From NCBI GenBank assembly GCA_031400505.1, contig JANNPZ010000087.1:65256-129255 (forward strand): a stretch of 64,000 nt of DNA, in the 5' to 3' direction. This stretch comes from JAIYDJ01 sp031400505. GTDB taxonomy: Bacteria > Pseudomonadota > Alphaproteobacteria > Rhodobacterales > Rhodobacteraceae. The translations under genes and the position numbers were made by a program. Below, one piece after another: positions 16,013 through 25,505 of this stretch (position 1 is its first letter; each line of letters begins with the position of its first letter). The notes beneath the pieces were generated by a model. That model had not been told where the DNA came from. It worked only from the letters and a program-made list of their open reading frames with translations, and made no database searches.

Positions 16013-16657
16013 ATGACACGCCAATTGGAATACCCTGCGATGCAGGCGATCTTTGCCCGGTTTCAGGCGTCTGAGCCGGAACCCAAGGGCGAGTTGGACC
16101 ATCTGAACGCTTATACACTGCTGGTTGCCGTGGCGCTATCGGCACAGGCAACCGACATCAGCGTGAACCGGGCGACCAAGGGACTGTTCGACCTCGTCGA
16201 CACGCCGGAAAAAATGCTCGCACTGGGTGAAGAAGCACTGATCGGCCATATCAAGACCATCGGTTTGTATCGCAACAAGGCCCGCAACGTGATCAAACTG
16301 TCGCAACGGTTGATCGAGGCTTATGGCGGGTGCGTGCCCTCAAGTCGGGCTGCCTTGCAATCGTTGCCCGGTGTGGGTCGCAAGACAGCGAATGTGGTGT
16401 TGCAGATGTGGTTTGGCCATCCCGCCCATGCGGTGGACACCCATGTGTTCCGTGTCGGCAACCGCACCGGCATTGCATGCGGCCGCGACGAGGTGGCGGT
16501 GGAGCGCGCCTTGGAAGACCATGTTCCCGTCGAATACCAGCACCATTCGCACCACTGGCTGATCCTGCATGGGCGATATGTCTGCGTCGCGCGAAAGCCC
16601 AAATGTGCCGCCTGCTTGATCGCGCAGTGGTGCCAGTTCGAGGAAAAAACCACATGA
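16013..16657 (+). CDS. nth: Endonuclease III
   Basis: A 214-residue DNA glycosylase/AP lyase for oxidised pyrimidines. The helix-hairpin-helix SLPGVGRKTANVV carries the catalytic lysine K124, with D142 in AVDTHVFRV; LLVAVALSAQATDISVN is typical. The 4Fe-4S ligands are complete at the C-terminus as C-x6-C-x2-C-x5-C (CVARKPKCAACLIAQWC). The ATG at 16013 follows AGGA (16004-16007); upstream in-frame starts exist. Its TGA overlaps the ATG of the kinase gene. Confidence 0.95.
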   Translation: MTRQLEYPAMQAIFARFQASEPEPKGELDHLNAYTLLVAVALSAQATDISVNRATKGLFDLVDTPEKMLALGEEALIGHIKTIGLYRNKARNVIKLSQRLIEAYGGCVPSSRAALQSLPGVGRKTANVVLQMWFGHPAHAVDTHVFRVGNRTGIACGRDEVAVERALEDHVPVEYQHHSHHWLILHGRYVCVARKPKCAACLIAQWCQFEEKTT

Positions 16658-17637
16658 AACCCTATCAGGTCGTCGGCATCGGCAACGCCATCGTCGATGT
16701 GTTTTCCAGCGCGGATGACAGTTTTCTCGACATGATGGGCATCCAGAAAGGGATCATGCAACTCGTCGAGCGCGAGCGTGGCGAGATGCTTTATGCCGCG
16801 ATGACGAACCGGGTTCAGGCACCCGGAGGGTCGGTGGCCAATACGCTGGCGGGTTTGGGCAACCTGGGCCTGAAGACCGCGTTCATCGGCCGGGTGCATG
16901 ACGATGCTCTGGGGCGGTTCTACGCGCGCAGCATGTCGGAAAACGGCACCGATTTTGTCAATCCGCCGGTGCCGGGCGGCGAACTGCCGACCTCGCGCTC
17001 GATGATCTTTGTCGCGCCAGACGGCGAGCGGTCGATGAACACCTATCTCGGGATTTCATCCGAACTCGGTCAGCCGGATGTATCGGATGATGTCGCAGGT
17101 CAGGCGGCAATCCTGTTCCTCGAAGGCTATCTTTATGACAAGCCCAAAGGCAAACAGGCCTTCGAACGGGCCGTGGCGCTGTGCCATGCACAGGGTGGCA
17201 AGGCAGGCATTGCCCTTTCGGACCCATTTTGCGTCGATCGGCACCGGTCTGATTTCAGGCGCCTGGTCAGGGATCTCGATTATGTGATCGGCAACGAGCA
17301 TGAATGGTGCTCGCTTTATCAGACCGACCTGTCGGCGGCGCTGGAACAGGCGGCTGCAGACGCGGGGCTGGTGGTGTGCACCCGGTCGGGACATGATGTG
17401 ATCGTGGTGCGCGGCGATGAACGGGCCGTGGTCCCGGTACGCCGCATCGTGCCGGTCGATGCAACGGGTGCAGGCGATCAGTTCGCAGCCGGTTTTCTTT
17501 ATGGCGTAGCAACCGGTCAGTCGCTGGCGGTCTGCGGGCGCATGGGCTGTTTGGCCGCCACCGAGGTGATCAGCCATTTCGGCGCGCGCCCCGAGGCAGA
17601 CCTCAAGGCGCTGTTCCGGACAGAAGGGCTGATCTGA
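16654..17637 (+). CDS. PfkB-family sugar/nucleoside kinase (adenosine kinase-like)
   Basis: A 327-residue ribokinase-fold kinase. N-terminal VVGIGNAIVDVFSSADDSFL, the glycine-rich PGGSVANTLAGLGNLGLKTA and the anion-hole/base motif DATGAGDQFAAGFLYG (catalytic Asp in GAGDQ) are all present. The arrangement and length are those of the adenosine-kinase-like branch widespread in alphaproteobacteria. Substrate is not certain from sequence. The ATG overlaps the nth stop by 4 nt, and an upstream open frame has no kinase similarity. Confidence 0.92.
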   Translation: MKPYQVVGIGNAIVDVFSSADDSFLDMMGIQKGIMQLVERERGEMLYAAMTNRVQAPGGSVANTLAGLGNLGLKTAFIGRVHDDALGRFYARSMSENGTDFVNPPVPGGELPTSRSMIFVAPDGERSMNTYLGISSELGQPDVSDDVAGQAAILFLEGYLYDKPKGKQAFERAVALCHAQGGKAGIALSDPFCVDRHRSDFRRLVRDLDYVIGNEHEWCSLYQTDLSAALEQAAADAGLVVCTRSGHDVIVVRGDERAVVPVRRIVPVDATGAGDQFAAGFLYGVATGQSLAVCGRMGCLAATEVISHFGARPEADLKALFRTEGLI

Positions 17638-17664
17638 AACCCGTCCCGATCAGCGCATGCAACC

Positions 17665-17720
17665 GCTTTCATCTTGGTGAAAATATCCCACGGGGGGCGC
17701 GGGGGGTGTGAAACCCCCCG
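17665..17720 (+). repeat. Dispersed hairpin repeat, copy 2
   Basis: GCTTTCATCTTGG then GAAAATATCC and CACGGGGGG, ending in hairpin CGGGGGGT - GTGAA - ACCCCCCG (17700-17720). It lies between the convergent kinase and sulfotransferase genes and could end transcription from the kinase side. Confidence 0.9.
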
Positions 17721-17738
17721 TTCTTCGTGGAAACCGCC

Positions 17739-18557
17739 CTAGTCGCCCAGCTTGGCATGCACTTCGGCCAGATCGATCTCGGCAATGGGCATTTTGTTGG
17801 CCGGGTTTTCGAAATCGTACTTGAACACCTGAAAATCGCGCTTGTAGATTTCCCAGACCAGATGCATCGACAGATCGTCGAAATAGGCCTCGACGGGGTG
17901 GGCCCGTTTGGGCCCGTGGCCTTCGCTTTCGTTGAAGCGTGGGATTTTTTTCAAATCAACCTTATGGTTTTGTTTGGTTTTCTTTAGAACGACACTCATG
18001 CCTTCATCGAACTTCTCGGTGAAAAAGATATGGTCATACCGCCCACCATTCACCACATAGGTTGAGACGTGCCCCGCCATGGCGGACCAGTGAATGTCCG
18101 GCTCCATCGGCTTTTTCCAACGAATCGTGTCGCGCGCAAACAAAAGAAACCGGCGAAAGCTGGCGATCTGGTCGAAATCACCGTTGCCGTCCGGCCCTCC
18201 GACATCGACGCCATATTTCTGGGTCAACAGTGGCACCAAATTGCCGCGATAGCGTTTGCCGTTCCGCTGAATCCCGCAAATCTTGTCGAAATAGGATGAC
18301 AGGATCCGGGTGTAGGGGTTTCGCACACAGGTGAACGCAAAGGATTTGTGTGTTTTCACATTGCTCTCGATCAGCGACTGGCTCGATTCTTGCGCCCATT
18401 TGTGCAATCCGGCGCTGCTGTCATGAATATCGCCATCAAAGAACCTGCCATGATCGGCGTAAAACATGATCTGCCCGATCGTCGAGCAGGCGCATTTTGG
18501 CACCACGCGATAGACCATGCTTTCGCTTTCCGTCATCCAGGTGCCCGGAAATCCCAT
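17739..18557 (-). CDS. Sulfotransferase-family protein
   Basis: A 272-residue cytosolic sulfotransferase-like protein (Sulfotransfer_2 class) that would move sulfate from PAPS to a glycan. RVVPKCACSTIGQIMFYADH is the 5'-phosphosulfate loop (with C in place of the usual KT/KS spacing), FAFTCVRNPYTRILSSYFDK the 3'-phosphate region, and DHIFFTEKFDEGM a later conserved block. It is divergent from the GT14-like glycosyltransferase gene 138 nt away; both plausibly decorate the same surface polysaccharide, which is inference from position. Confidence 0.85.
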   Translation of the reverse strand: MGFPGTWMTESESMVYRVVPKCACSTIGQIMFYADHGRFFDGDIHDSSAGLHKWAQESSQSLIESNVKTHKSFAFTCVRNPYTRILSSYFDKICGIQRNGKRYRGNLVPLLTQKYGVDVGGPDGNGDFDQIASFRRFLLFARDTIRWKKPMEPDIHWSAMAGHVSTYVVNGGRYDHIFFTEKFDEGMSVVLKKTKQNHKVDLKKIPRFNESEGHGPKRAHPVEAYFDDLSMHLVWEIYKRDFQVFKYDFENPANKMPIAEIDLAEVHAKLGD

Positions 18558-18695
18558 CTGCTGTGCCCCTCTGCCTGCCCCGATCGAAGATCAGGATCAT
18601 TCAGCGCAAAAAAGCAAATAAATGCTGTCTTTTCAATCCGTGATAAAGGTATTCAGGGAAACAATGGTTAGCATCTGGCTGCAAGTGTTTCGAGT

Positions 18696-20273
18696 ATGGC
18701 AAGAATAGCCTATATCCTGCTTTGTCACAAAGACCCCGACGGCATCATCGCCCAGGCGCAGCGCCTGACGGCGGCGGGCGATTTCATCGCCATACATTTC
18801 GATGCGCGGTCAGCAAAAGCGGATTTCGACAAGCTGAAGGCAGCTCTTGGCGCAAACCCCTCGGTCGTTTTCTCGGCCTTGCGGTTGAAATGCGGCTGGG
18901 GGGCGTGGAGCCTGGTGAACGCGACACTTCAGGCAGTAAAGGCCGCTGTCGACGCGTTCCCGCGCGCCACTCATTTCTACATGCTTTCTGGCGACTGCAT
19001 GCCGATCAAGACGGCGGAATATGCCCACAGACATCTTGACCGCGAAGAAGTCGACTACATCGAAAGCGTTGACTTCTTCAACACTGACTGGATCAAGACC
19101 GGCATCAAGGAAGAACGGCTGATCTATCGCCACTACTTCAACGAACGTGCGAACAAATGGCTGTTCTACGCGTCGCTGAACGCGCAACGCCACTTGGGTC
19201 TTGCACGCAAGGTCCCTGCAGACATCCAGATGCAGATCGGAAGCCAATGGTGGTGTCTGCGTCGCCGCACGATAGAAGCTTTGTTGGAATTCATCCGAAA
19301 GCGCAGCGATGTGGTGCGGTTTTTCCGGACCACATGGATTCCGGACGAGACGTTCTTTCAAACGCTGGTGCGTCACCTCGTGCCCGGACACGAAATACGG
19401 TCGCGAACTCTGACGTTTCTGCTGTTCACCGATTATGGCATGCCGGTGAATTTCTACAATGACCACTATGATCTGCTGCTCAGCCAGGATTTCCTGTTCG
19501 CCCGCAAGATAAGCCCCGATGCCAAGGACCTGAAGGATCGTCTGGGCAAACTTTACGCGACCGCAGGGATCGGCTTTGGCGTGTCGAACGAGGGCCGAAG
19601 TCTGTTCAAGTTCCTGACAGGACGTGGCCGGATCGGGCGGCGCTTTGCTCCGCGATTCTGGGAAACCGAAAGCTCCTTGGGGCGCGAGCGTACCTTGCTG
19701 ATGGTCACTTGCAAGAAATGGCATGTCGCCAAGCGATTGGTCGAACGGGTGCGGCAGGTGACCAATCTGCCGGCTATTGACTATCTGTTCAACGAATCGT
19801 CAACGCCCTTGCCGGACCTTGGCGGTATTCAGACCACGCTGGAAAAACGCACCCGGCACCGGCGGGCCCTGATGCGGATGTTGTTCGATTATTGGCAGAC
19901 CGACAAGCTGATCATCTGCATTGACCCTGCAAATGTCGACCTGATGCAGGATTTCTTCAACGACAAGGCGCGGGTGCGGCTCTTGGAGATCGAGTGCCAG
20001 TTCAGTGACGACTATCTGATCGGTCACGCGCGTCGCGTTGGCCTGGCCGGAGAGCGTACCCCGCAAGAAACGATCGACCGCCTGCTGCCGACGATCCGCT
20101 ATGATGTGAAATTCGAATCCGACAGGATCAGGGATGCCGGTTTCAAGGATATGTCGCGGGTGCGTCAAGCCGCGTCGATCGATGAGAACACAGCGCCCCT
20201 TGCCGAATTTCTTGATATCCCGCTGGCAAAGGCCCGCGAGATTGCCGCCACCGAATACCTGTTTGTGGATTGA
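18696..20273 (+). CDS. Core-2/I-branching (GT14-like) glycosyltransferase with extra C-terminal domain
   Basis: A 525-residue protein. Residues 1 to about 275 read as a beta-1,6-N-acetylglucosaminyltransferase-type domain: MARIAYILLCHKDPDGIIAQ, FIAIHFDARS, CGWGAWSLVNATLQAVKAAV, HFYMLSGDCMPIK, GSQWWCLRRRTIEALLEFI and TWIPDETFFQTLV. The remainder (DUF5928-like) has a second alpha/beta segment (LLMVTCKKWHVAKRLVERV, LIICIDPANVDLMQDFF) of unknown role. No signal peptide or membrane segment. It likely acts on a polysaccharide precursor in the cytoplasm. Confidence 0.87.
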   Translation: MARIAYILLCHKDPDGIIAQAQRLTAAGDFIAIHFDARSAKADFDKLKAALGANPSVVFSALRLKCGWGAWSLVNATLQAVKAAVDAFPRATHFYMLSGDCMPIKTAEYAHRHLDREEVDYIESVDFFNTDWIKTGIKEERLIYRHYFNERANKWLFYASLNAQRHLGLARKVPADIQMQIGSQWWCLRRRTIEALLEFIRKRSDVVRFFRTTWIPDETFFQTLVRHLVPGHEIRSRTLTFLLFTDYGMPVNFYNDHYDLLLSQDFLFARKISPDAKDLKDRLGKLYATAGIGFGVSNEGRSLFKFLTGRGRIGRRFAPRFWETESSLGRERTLLMVTCKKWHVAKRLVERVRQVTNLPAIDYLFNESSTPLPDLGGIQTTLEKRTRHRRALMRMLFDYWQTDKLIICIDPANVDLMQDFFNDKARVRLLEIECQFSDDYLIGHARRVGLAGERTPQETIDRLLPTIRYDVKFESDRIRDAGFKDMSRVRQAASIDENTAPLAEFLDIPLAKAREIAATEYLFVD

Positions 20274-20291
20274 CCCCAACCTGGAACCGCC

Positions 20292-20654
20292 ATGCCCCAT
20301 ATCTATGATCCGACCAACATCTTTGCCCGCATCCTGCGCGCAGAAATTCCCAACAAGACCGTGCTCGACACGCCGCATGCGCTGGCCTTTCACGACATTC
20401 GCCCTCTGGCGCCGTTTCATGTGCTGGTGATCCCGAAGGGCGCTTACGTGACTTTCGACCATTTCGCAGGCGAGGCGAGCGCCGAGGAACTAGTGGATTT
20501 TCACCGGGCTTGTGCACAAATCTGCGCGATGGCGGGCGAAGCGGGCTATCGCGGCATCACCAACGCCGGGGTGCACGGGATGCAAGAGGTGCCACACTAT
20601 CACCTGCATATCCTTGGCGGGCGGATTCTGGGTCGGCTGATCGATCCGGCGTGA
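20292..20654 (+). CDS. HIT-family (HINT-like) nucleotide hydrolase
   Basis: A 120-residue histidine-triad protein of the HINT branch. IFARILRAEIPNKTVLDT, APFHVLVIPKGAYVTFDHF and the triad HYHLHILGG are clear. These enzymes hydrolyse purine nucleotide phosphoramidates and related adducts. It starts 18 nt after the glycosyltransferase gene, so it may be co-transcribed with it. Confidence 0.95.
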   Translation: MPHIYDPTNIFARILRAEIPNKTVLDTPHALAFHDIRPLAPFHVLVIPKGAYVTFDHFAGEASAEELVDFHRACAQICAMAGEAGYRGITNAGVHGMQEVPHYHLHILGGRILGRLIDPA

Positions 20655-20721
20655 AACCGCAAGGATCGGGTCGCGTTTGATCGCCACAAAGGGCATCACC
20701 GGACAAAACAAGGAGCCCGCA

Positions 20722-21186
20722 ATGCCTATCCGTTTCACCCCGATCCCCACCGACATCGTCCGCGCCTATCAGGCGGGCCAGCCCGACGCCAATGGCCAGG
20801 TGCCTGAACAGCATGTGTCGGACGGCGGCGGCAATGATTGTCGGCATTGCCTGCGGTTGATCCCGAAAGGGGCCGCGATGCTGGTGCTGGCGCATCGGCC
20901 GTTTCCAACTCCGCAGCCCTATGCCGAGGTTGGCCCGATCTTTCTGTGCGCCGAGCCTTGCACGGCGGGCGAAGGCTCCGCGCCGCCCGAGGTGCTGAAT
21001 TCGCCCAACTACATCGTGCGGGGCTATGGGCCGGACAACCGTATCGTCTATGGCACGGGTGCTGTGGTTGCGACGCCCGACATCCCGGCAGAGGCTGCCA
21101 CGCGGCTCGCCGATCCTCGGGTGGCTTATGTGCATGTGCGCTCGGCGCGCAACAACTGCTATGCACTGCGGATCGACCGGGCCTAG
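20722..21186 (+). CDS. DUF1203-family protein
   Basis: A 154-residue protein beginning MPIRFTPIPTDIVRAYQAGQ. It has CRHCLRLIPKGAAMLVLAHRPF, GPIFLCAEPCTAG, SPNYIVRGYGPDNRIVYGTG and HVRSARNNCYALRIDR, matching the DUF1203 pattern. The paired cysteines suggest metal or redox roles, but the function is unknown. The ATG at 20722 follows AGGAG (20711-20715). Confidence 0.85.
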   Translation: MPIRFTPIPTDIVRAYQAGQPDANGQVPEQHVSDGGGNDCRHCLRLIPKGAAMLVLAHRPFPTPQPYAEVGPIFLCAEPCTAGEGSAPPEVLNSPNYIVRGYGPDNRIVYGTGAVVATPDIPAEAATRLADPRVAYVHVRSARNNCYALRIDRA

Positions 21187-21539
21187 GACTGCGCCGCGTC
21201 CCAGGCCTTCAGCCACCGTTTGGGTGCAGCATCCCGCCAGTCCCGCAGCAGACGTGCGCGCGCCCAATCGGGGTCGATCCGACCCGCGCGCACTAGGACC
21301 AGGTTATGCGCGGCGTAGTGGGGGTGCAGGAAAAATGTGTCGGGGTCGACGGCGATCAGCATCTCGCGCTCGTCCTTGGTGCATTTGAACACGGCAGCAT
21401 CGACATAAGGCGACCACCAGCACCACATCTTTCCATGGGCTTTCAGCGCCTCGTTGCCCCATGGATGGTCGAGGGTGACCTGCGGCAGGTTCAGGGACAG
21501 CGCAAAAGTTTTCAGGGTAGGCCAGTCGGGGATCAGCAC
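21183..21539 (-). CDS. MmcQ/YjbR-family protein
   Basis: A 118-residue small alpha/beta protein: TLDHPWGNEALKAHGKMWCW, REMLIAVDPDTFFLHPHYAA and HNLVLVRAGRIDPDWARARL fit the YjbR/CyaY-like DNA-binding superfamily (DUF419). Biochemical role unclear. Its stop overlaps the stop of the DUF1203 gene by 4 nt, in convergent orientation. Confidence 0.88.
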   Translation of the reverse strand: MLIPDWPTLKTFALSLNLPQVTLDHPWGNEALKAHGKMWCWWSPYVDAAVFKCTKDEREMLIAVDPDTFFLHPHYAAHNLVLVRAGRIDPDWARARLLRDWRDAAPKRWLKAWDAAQS

Positions 21540-21576
21540 CGTATGTTCTCCAACTTTGGGGGCCGTGCGGGGGGGG

Positions 21577-22059
21577 CTAACCCGCAGCCTTGTTGCGGTT
21601 GATGTGATGGATCATCCAGATCAGCGGGGTTTCCGGATCGCCCATGTGGTCTTTGACCAAGGGGCGAAAGCCGTGGTGCAGATAGAAGCGGCGGGTTCTT
21701 TCATAACCGGGATCGTCGCTTTCCGCGCCGAGCGTCATCAGCACCATGTCGTCGCAGCCAAAACGAAAAGCCTCGTTGTGCGCCGCCGCCATCAGTTTGG
21801 TGCCGATACCCTGCCGGTGTCGGCCCGGGTCAACGGCCATCCACCAGACCTCCAGCGTGGTCGTGAAGTGTTGTCGCAAAGCGATCAGGCCAACGCAGGT
21901 GCCGGATGCGTCGTAGGCCCCGTGGCAGATGCAGTCGGCCACACCTGCGACATATGCTGAATTCGACTCTGGGATGCCGAACCAGTCGGGCAGAAGCGCG
22001 ATCAGTCTTGCGCAGACCTGACTTGCCTCGGCAGGCGAGGTGATCGCCCGGACAATCAA
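21577..22059 (-). CDS. GNAT N-acetyltransferase
   Basis: A 160-residue GNAT protein unrelated to the array at 1-2489. The acetyl-CoA region is VWWMAVDPGRHRQGIGTKLMAAA, and YERTRRFYLHHGF is the usual C-terminal helix. The ATG overlaps the polA stop by 4 nt, so it should be translated from polA mRNA. Acceptor unknown. Confidence 0.87.
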   Translation of the reverse strand: MIVRAITSPAEASQVCARLIALLPDWFGIPESNSAYVAGVADCICHGAYDASGTCVGLIALRQHFTTTLEVWWMAVDPGRHRQGIGTKLMAAAHNEAFRFGCDDMVLMTLGAESDDPGYERTRRFYLHHGFRPLVKDHMGDPETPLIWMIHHINRNKAAG

Positions 22060-24863
22060 TGCGCCTCGGCCCAGTTCTGGCCTTTGCCCGCCTCTACCAC
22101 AAGGTGGACGTCAAGCGCGACGGCGGGTTGGGCGGCGGTTTCCATGATGTGTTTGGCGATGGGGATCAAGGTTTCGGCGGCGTCCTCGTCCACTTCGAAC
22201 AGCAGTTCGTCATGGACTTGCAGCAGCATTTTCGCGGGCAGGCGGGCGATTGCACGGGGCATCCGGATCATCGCGCGGCGGATCACGTCGGCCGCGGTGC
22301 CCTGAATCGGGGCGTTGATCGCGGCGCGTTTGGCAAAACCGGCCGCCGGGCCGCGTGCATTGATCTCGGGCGTGTGGATTTTTCGGCCGAACAGGGTTTG
22401 CACGTAGCCCTTTGATTGCGCAAAGGAAACCGTATCTGTCATGTATTCCTTGATACCCGGATAGCGTTCGAAATAGCGGTCGATGAAGCCCTGTGCCTCG
22501 GCGCGCGGGATGCGCAGATTGCGCGCAAGGCCAAAGCCAGAGATGCCATAGATCACGCCAAAGTTGATCGCCTTGGCGCGGCGGCGGATGTCGGGGGTCA
22601 TTTCCGCCAAGGGCACGTTGAACATCTCGGACGCGGTCATCGCATGAATGTCGATGCCGTCCGCAAAGGCCTGCCGCAGCGACGGGATGGCGGCGACATG
22701 GGCAAGGATACGCAACTCGATCTGCGAATAGTCAAGCGATACCAGAAGCTTGCCCGCTGGTGCCACGAACGCCTCGCGGATGCGGCGACCCTCTTCGGTG
22801 CGGATCGGGATGTTCTGAAGGTTCGGGTCGGTTGACGACAGCCGCCCCGTCACCGCCCCGGTCAGCGAATACGACGTGTGCACCCGCCCGGTTTCCGGGT
22901 TGATGTGGTCTTGCAGCGCGTCGGTGTAGGTCGATTTCAGTTTGGACAACTGCCGCCAGTCCAGAACGCGGCCCGGCAGTTCGTGTTCGGTGGCGAGGTC
23001 TTCCAGAATGTCGGCCCCGGTGGCATAGGCCCCGGTCTTGCCCTTTTCGCCGCCCGGCAGGCCCATCTTGTCGAACAAGATCTCGCCCAGTTGCTTGGGC
23101 GAGCCTACGTTGAAGGTCACACCCGCCAGTTCGTGGATCTCGGCCTCGAGCCCCGCCATCTTCTGCGCGAACGCAGATGACATGCGCGACAGGGTGTGGC
23201 GATCGACCTGAATGCCCGTCATCTCCATCTGCGCCAGCACGGGAACAAGTGGGCGTTCGAGGGTTTCGTAGACGGTCGTGACGCGTGCGCGGTGCAGTTG
23301 CGGCTTGAAGAGGTGCCACAGGCGCAGGGTGATGTCGGCGTCTTCGGCGGCATATTTCACGGCATCGTCGATGGCCACGCGGTCAAAGGTGACCTGCGAC
23401 TTGCCGGAACCGATCAACTGCTTGATCGGAATGGGAGAATGATTGAGGTATTTCTCTGACAAAGCATCCATGCCATGGCCGTTCAGGCCCGCCTGCATTG
23501 CGTAAGACATCAGCATGGTATCGTCGATCGGGGCGACGTTGACGCCCTGACGCGCAAAGATCTTGGCGTCATATTTCATGTTCTGGCCAATTTTCAGGAT
23601 CGCCGGGTCTTCCAACACCGGTTTCAGCAGCGTCAGAGCCTCGGACGCGGGCATCTGCCCTTCGGTCAGGGCCTGCGAGCCGAACAGATCGCCGCCGCCC
23701 TGCCGATGGCCAAGCGGGAGATAGGCCGCGCGGCCTGCGTCCACGCACAGCGATATCCCCACCAGTTCGGCGCGCATTTCGTCAAGCGAAGTGGTTTCGG
23801 TATCAACGGCGACATAGCCACGCTCGATGATGCGGGCGATCCATTGGGCCAGCGTGCCTGCGTCGCTGATCCGCACATAGGCCGCGTGATCAAAGGGCAG
23901 CCGGTCGGGCGTGGGGGCGGCGTCATGGGCGCCCGCGACTTCGAAACCCTTCGCTGCCTCCATCTCGGGGACGGCGATGCTCAGCTTTTCGGCCACCCGT
24001 TTGGTCAGGGTGCGAAACTCCATCGCGGTCAAGAAGGCCATCAGCGCGGCGGGATCGGGTGGGGTGACGGCGAGGTCATCCAAGGCCACGGTCACCGGCG
24101 TGTCGAGCTTGAGCCGCACGAGGTCGCGCGACAGGCGGATCTGGTCGGCATGGTCCACCAGCGCCGCACGGCGGGCCGGTTGCTTGATCTCGCCGGCGCG
24201 GGCCAAGAGCGTATCAAGGTCGCCGTATTCGTTGATCAAAAGCGCCGCCGTCTTCAGCCCGATGCCGGGTGCGCCCGGCACGTTGTCAACCGAATCCCCG
24301 GCAAGGGATTGAACATCAATGACTTTGTCGGGGCCGACGCCGAATTTCTCGACCACTTCATCGGGACCAATGGCGCGCGCCTTCATCGGGTCGAACATGT
24401 TCACCCCGTCGCCCACCAATTGCATCAGGTCCTTGTCAGACGAGATGATGGTGGCGGTCCCGCCTGCCGCGCGGGCCATGGTGGCGAGGGTGGCCATGAT
24501 GTCGTCGGCCTCATACCCCGGCATCTCGATACAGGCGATGTTGAAGGCGCGCGTCGCGTCGCGGGTCAGGGGGAACTGCGGGCGCAAATCTTCGGGCAGG
24601 GGGGGGCGGTTGGCCTTGTAGGCGGGGTAAAGGTCGTTGCGGAAGGTCTTGGCAGAATGGTCGAAGACGACGGCGATGTGGGTCGGGGCCTCGGCTCGGC
24701 GGGTGGTGTTCAACTCGCCCCAGATCAGGTTGCAGAACCCCGCAACAGCCCCGACCGGTAGCCCGTCTGACTTGCGTGTCAGGGGCGGCAGCGCGTGATA
24801 GGCGCGAAAGATATAGGCCGAGCCGTCGATCAGGTGCAGGTGGTGGCCCTTGCCAAACGTCAT
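22056..24863 (-). CDS. polA: DNA polymerase I
   Basis: A 935-residue full-length Pol I. The 5'-3' exonuclease domain covers about 1-300 (LIDGSAYIFRAYHALPPL, VVFDHSAKTFRNDLYPAYKA, EADDIMATLA). The 3'-5' proofreading domain lies near 325-520 with an intact first motif VDTETTSLDEM, and the polymerase domain near 560-935 carries motifs A (LVSLDYSQIELRILAHVA), B (RRRAKAINFGVIYGISGFG) and C (LLQVHDELLFEVDE). All three activities look intact. It acts in Okazaki fragment processing and repair synthesis. Confidence 0.98.
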   Translation of the reverse strand: MTFGKGHHLHLIDGSAYIFRAYHALPPLTRKSDGLPVGAVAGFCNLIWGELNTTRRAEAPTHIAVVFDHSAKTFRNDLYPAYKANRPPLPEDLRPQFPLTRDATRAFNIACIEMPGYEADDIMATLATMARAAGGTATIISSDKDLMQLVGDGVNMFDPMKARAIGPDEVVEKFGVGPDKVIDVQSLAGDSVDNVPGAPGIGLKTAALLINEYGDLDTLLARAGEIKQPARRAALVDHADQIRLSRDLVRLKLDTPVTVALDDLAVTPPDPAALMAFLTAMEFRTLTKRVAEKLSIAVPEMEAAKGFEVAGAHDAAPTPDRLPFDHAAYVRISDAGTLAQWIARIIERGYVAVDTETTSLDEMRAELVGISLCVDAGRAAYLPLGHRQGGGDLFGSQALTEGQMPASEALTLLKPVLEDPAILKIGQNMKYDAKIFARQGVNVAPIDDTMLMSYAMQAGLNGHGMDALSEKYLNHSPIPIKQLIGSGKSQVTFDRVAIDDAVKYAAEDADITLRLWHLFKPQLHRARVTTVYETLERPLVPVLAQMEMTGIQVDRHTLSRMSSAFAQKMAGLEAEIHELAGVTFNVGSPKQLGEILFDKMGLPGGEKGKTGAYATGADILEDLATEHELPGRVLDWRQLSKLKSTYTDALQDHINPETGRVHTSYSLTGAVTGRLSSTDPNLQNIPIRTEEGRRIREAFVAPAGKLLVSLDYSQIELRILAHVAAIPSLRQAFADGIDIHAMTASEMFNVPLAEMTPDIRRRAKAINFGVIYGISGFGLARNLRIPRAEAQGFIDRYFERYPGIKEYMTDTVSFAQSKGYVQTLFGRKIHTPEINARGPAAGFAKRAAINAPIQGTAADVIRRAMIRMPRAIARLPAKMLLQVHDELLFEVDEDAAETLIPIAKHIMETAAQPAVALDVHLVVEAGKGQNWAEAH

Positions 24864-24933
24864 GTTGCGCCCTTTCGTTGCTGGGGTAGTATTGCCATGA
24901 AAGAGGGCGTGGTTCCAGCGGGCAGGAGGGGCT

Positions 24934-25125
24934 ATGAAAGCTGTGCTTTGGGGGTGCGGCGGATTTCTGGCCGGAGGGCTGATTACCGCGGTGATCGGGT
25001 TCAGCTTGCCAGAGGTGTTGCCAATCTCCCAAGCCGAAGGGGCTTTTGCAATGCAGGTGGCGTTCTTCTGGGTACCCTTGGGGGCGATACTTGGTGCAGT
25101 CCTTGGGCTGATCCTGCGACGCTAA
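24934..25125 (+). CDS. Small two-helix membrane protein
   Basis: A 63-residue protein starting MKAVLWGCGGFLAGGLITAV; a second hydrophobic helix reads VAFFWVPLGAILGAVLGLIL and it ends in RR. A strong AGGAGGGG Shine-Dalgarno 3-4 nt upstream of the ATG supports a real gene. The GxxxG-rich helices suggest a packed hairpin. No family recognised. Its stop overlaps that of the convergent zinc-finger gene by 4 nt. Confidence 0.7.
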   Translation: MKAVLWGCGGFLAGGLITAVIGFSLPEVLPISQAEGAFAMQVAFFWVPLGAILGAVLGLILRR

Positions 25126-25307
25126 TGGTCGTCGTGGGCATGGGCCCGATCAATCTCGAACCGCTTGTCGCAGTACCCGCATTCGACAAATCCCGTTGTG
25201 TCCGGAATTGTCAGCCAGACGCGGGGGTGGCCAAGCGCGCCTTCGCCACCGTCACAAGCGATTTTCCAATGGGTGACGATCTGCGTTTCGGGGGCGGCGC
25301 GGGTCAT
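25122..25307 (-). CDS. CHCC zinc-finger protein (NDUFS6-like)
   Basis: A 61-residue protein with the CHCC zinc site: IACDGGEGALGHPRVWLTIP supplies Cys and His, and VECGYCDKRFEID the CxxC. It resembles the C-terminal part of the complex I accessory subunit NDUFS6 that is found as a free protein in alphaproteobacteria. The ATG at 25307 (MTRAAPETQIVTHW) gives the family length; an upstream start would add a non-conserved tail. Confidence 0.85.
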   Translation of the reverse strand: MTRAAPETQIVTHWKIACDGGEGALGHPRVWLTIPDTTGFVECGYCDKRFEIDRAHAHDDH

Positions 25308-25505
25308 GGGGCGATCCTGTTCTGTCGGTTCGCGGCAGTTTAGTGATTGCGTTGGCCGCAGCAAGCGAAATTGGCGGGAAAAATCCTTAATCCTATGAAA
25401 TCAAATCAAAAATTTGGAAAACCGGCCGCGCGTCTGCTGGATGCAGTTTGTGCCCGCGCCAAAACCGGACAGCGCTTGGTCGCTGCTTGCGCGAATCGCT
25501 TGCGC

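Noticed and set aside
23475..24761. Plus-strand open frame of over 400 codons inside polA
   Set aside because: polA motifs are intact on the minus strand across the same region; the plus-strand frame has no recognisable feature.
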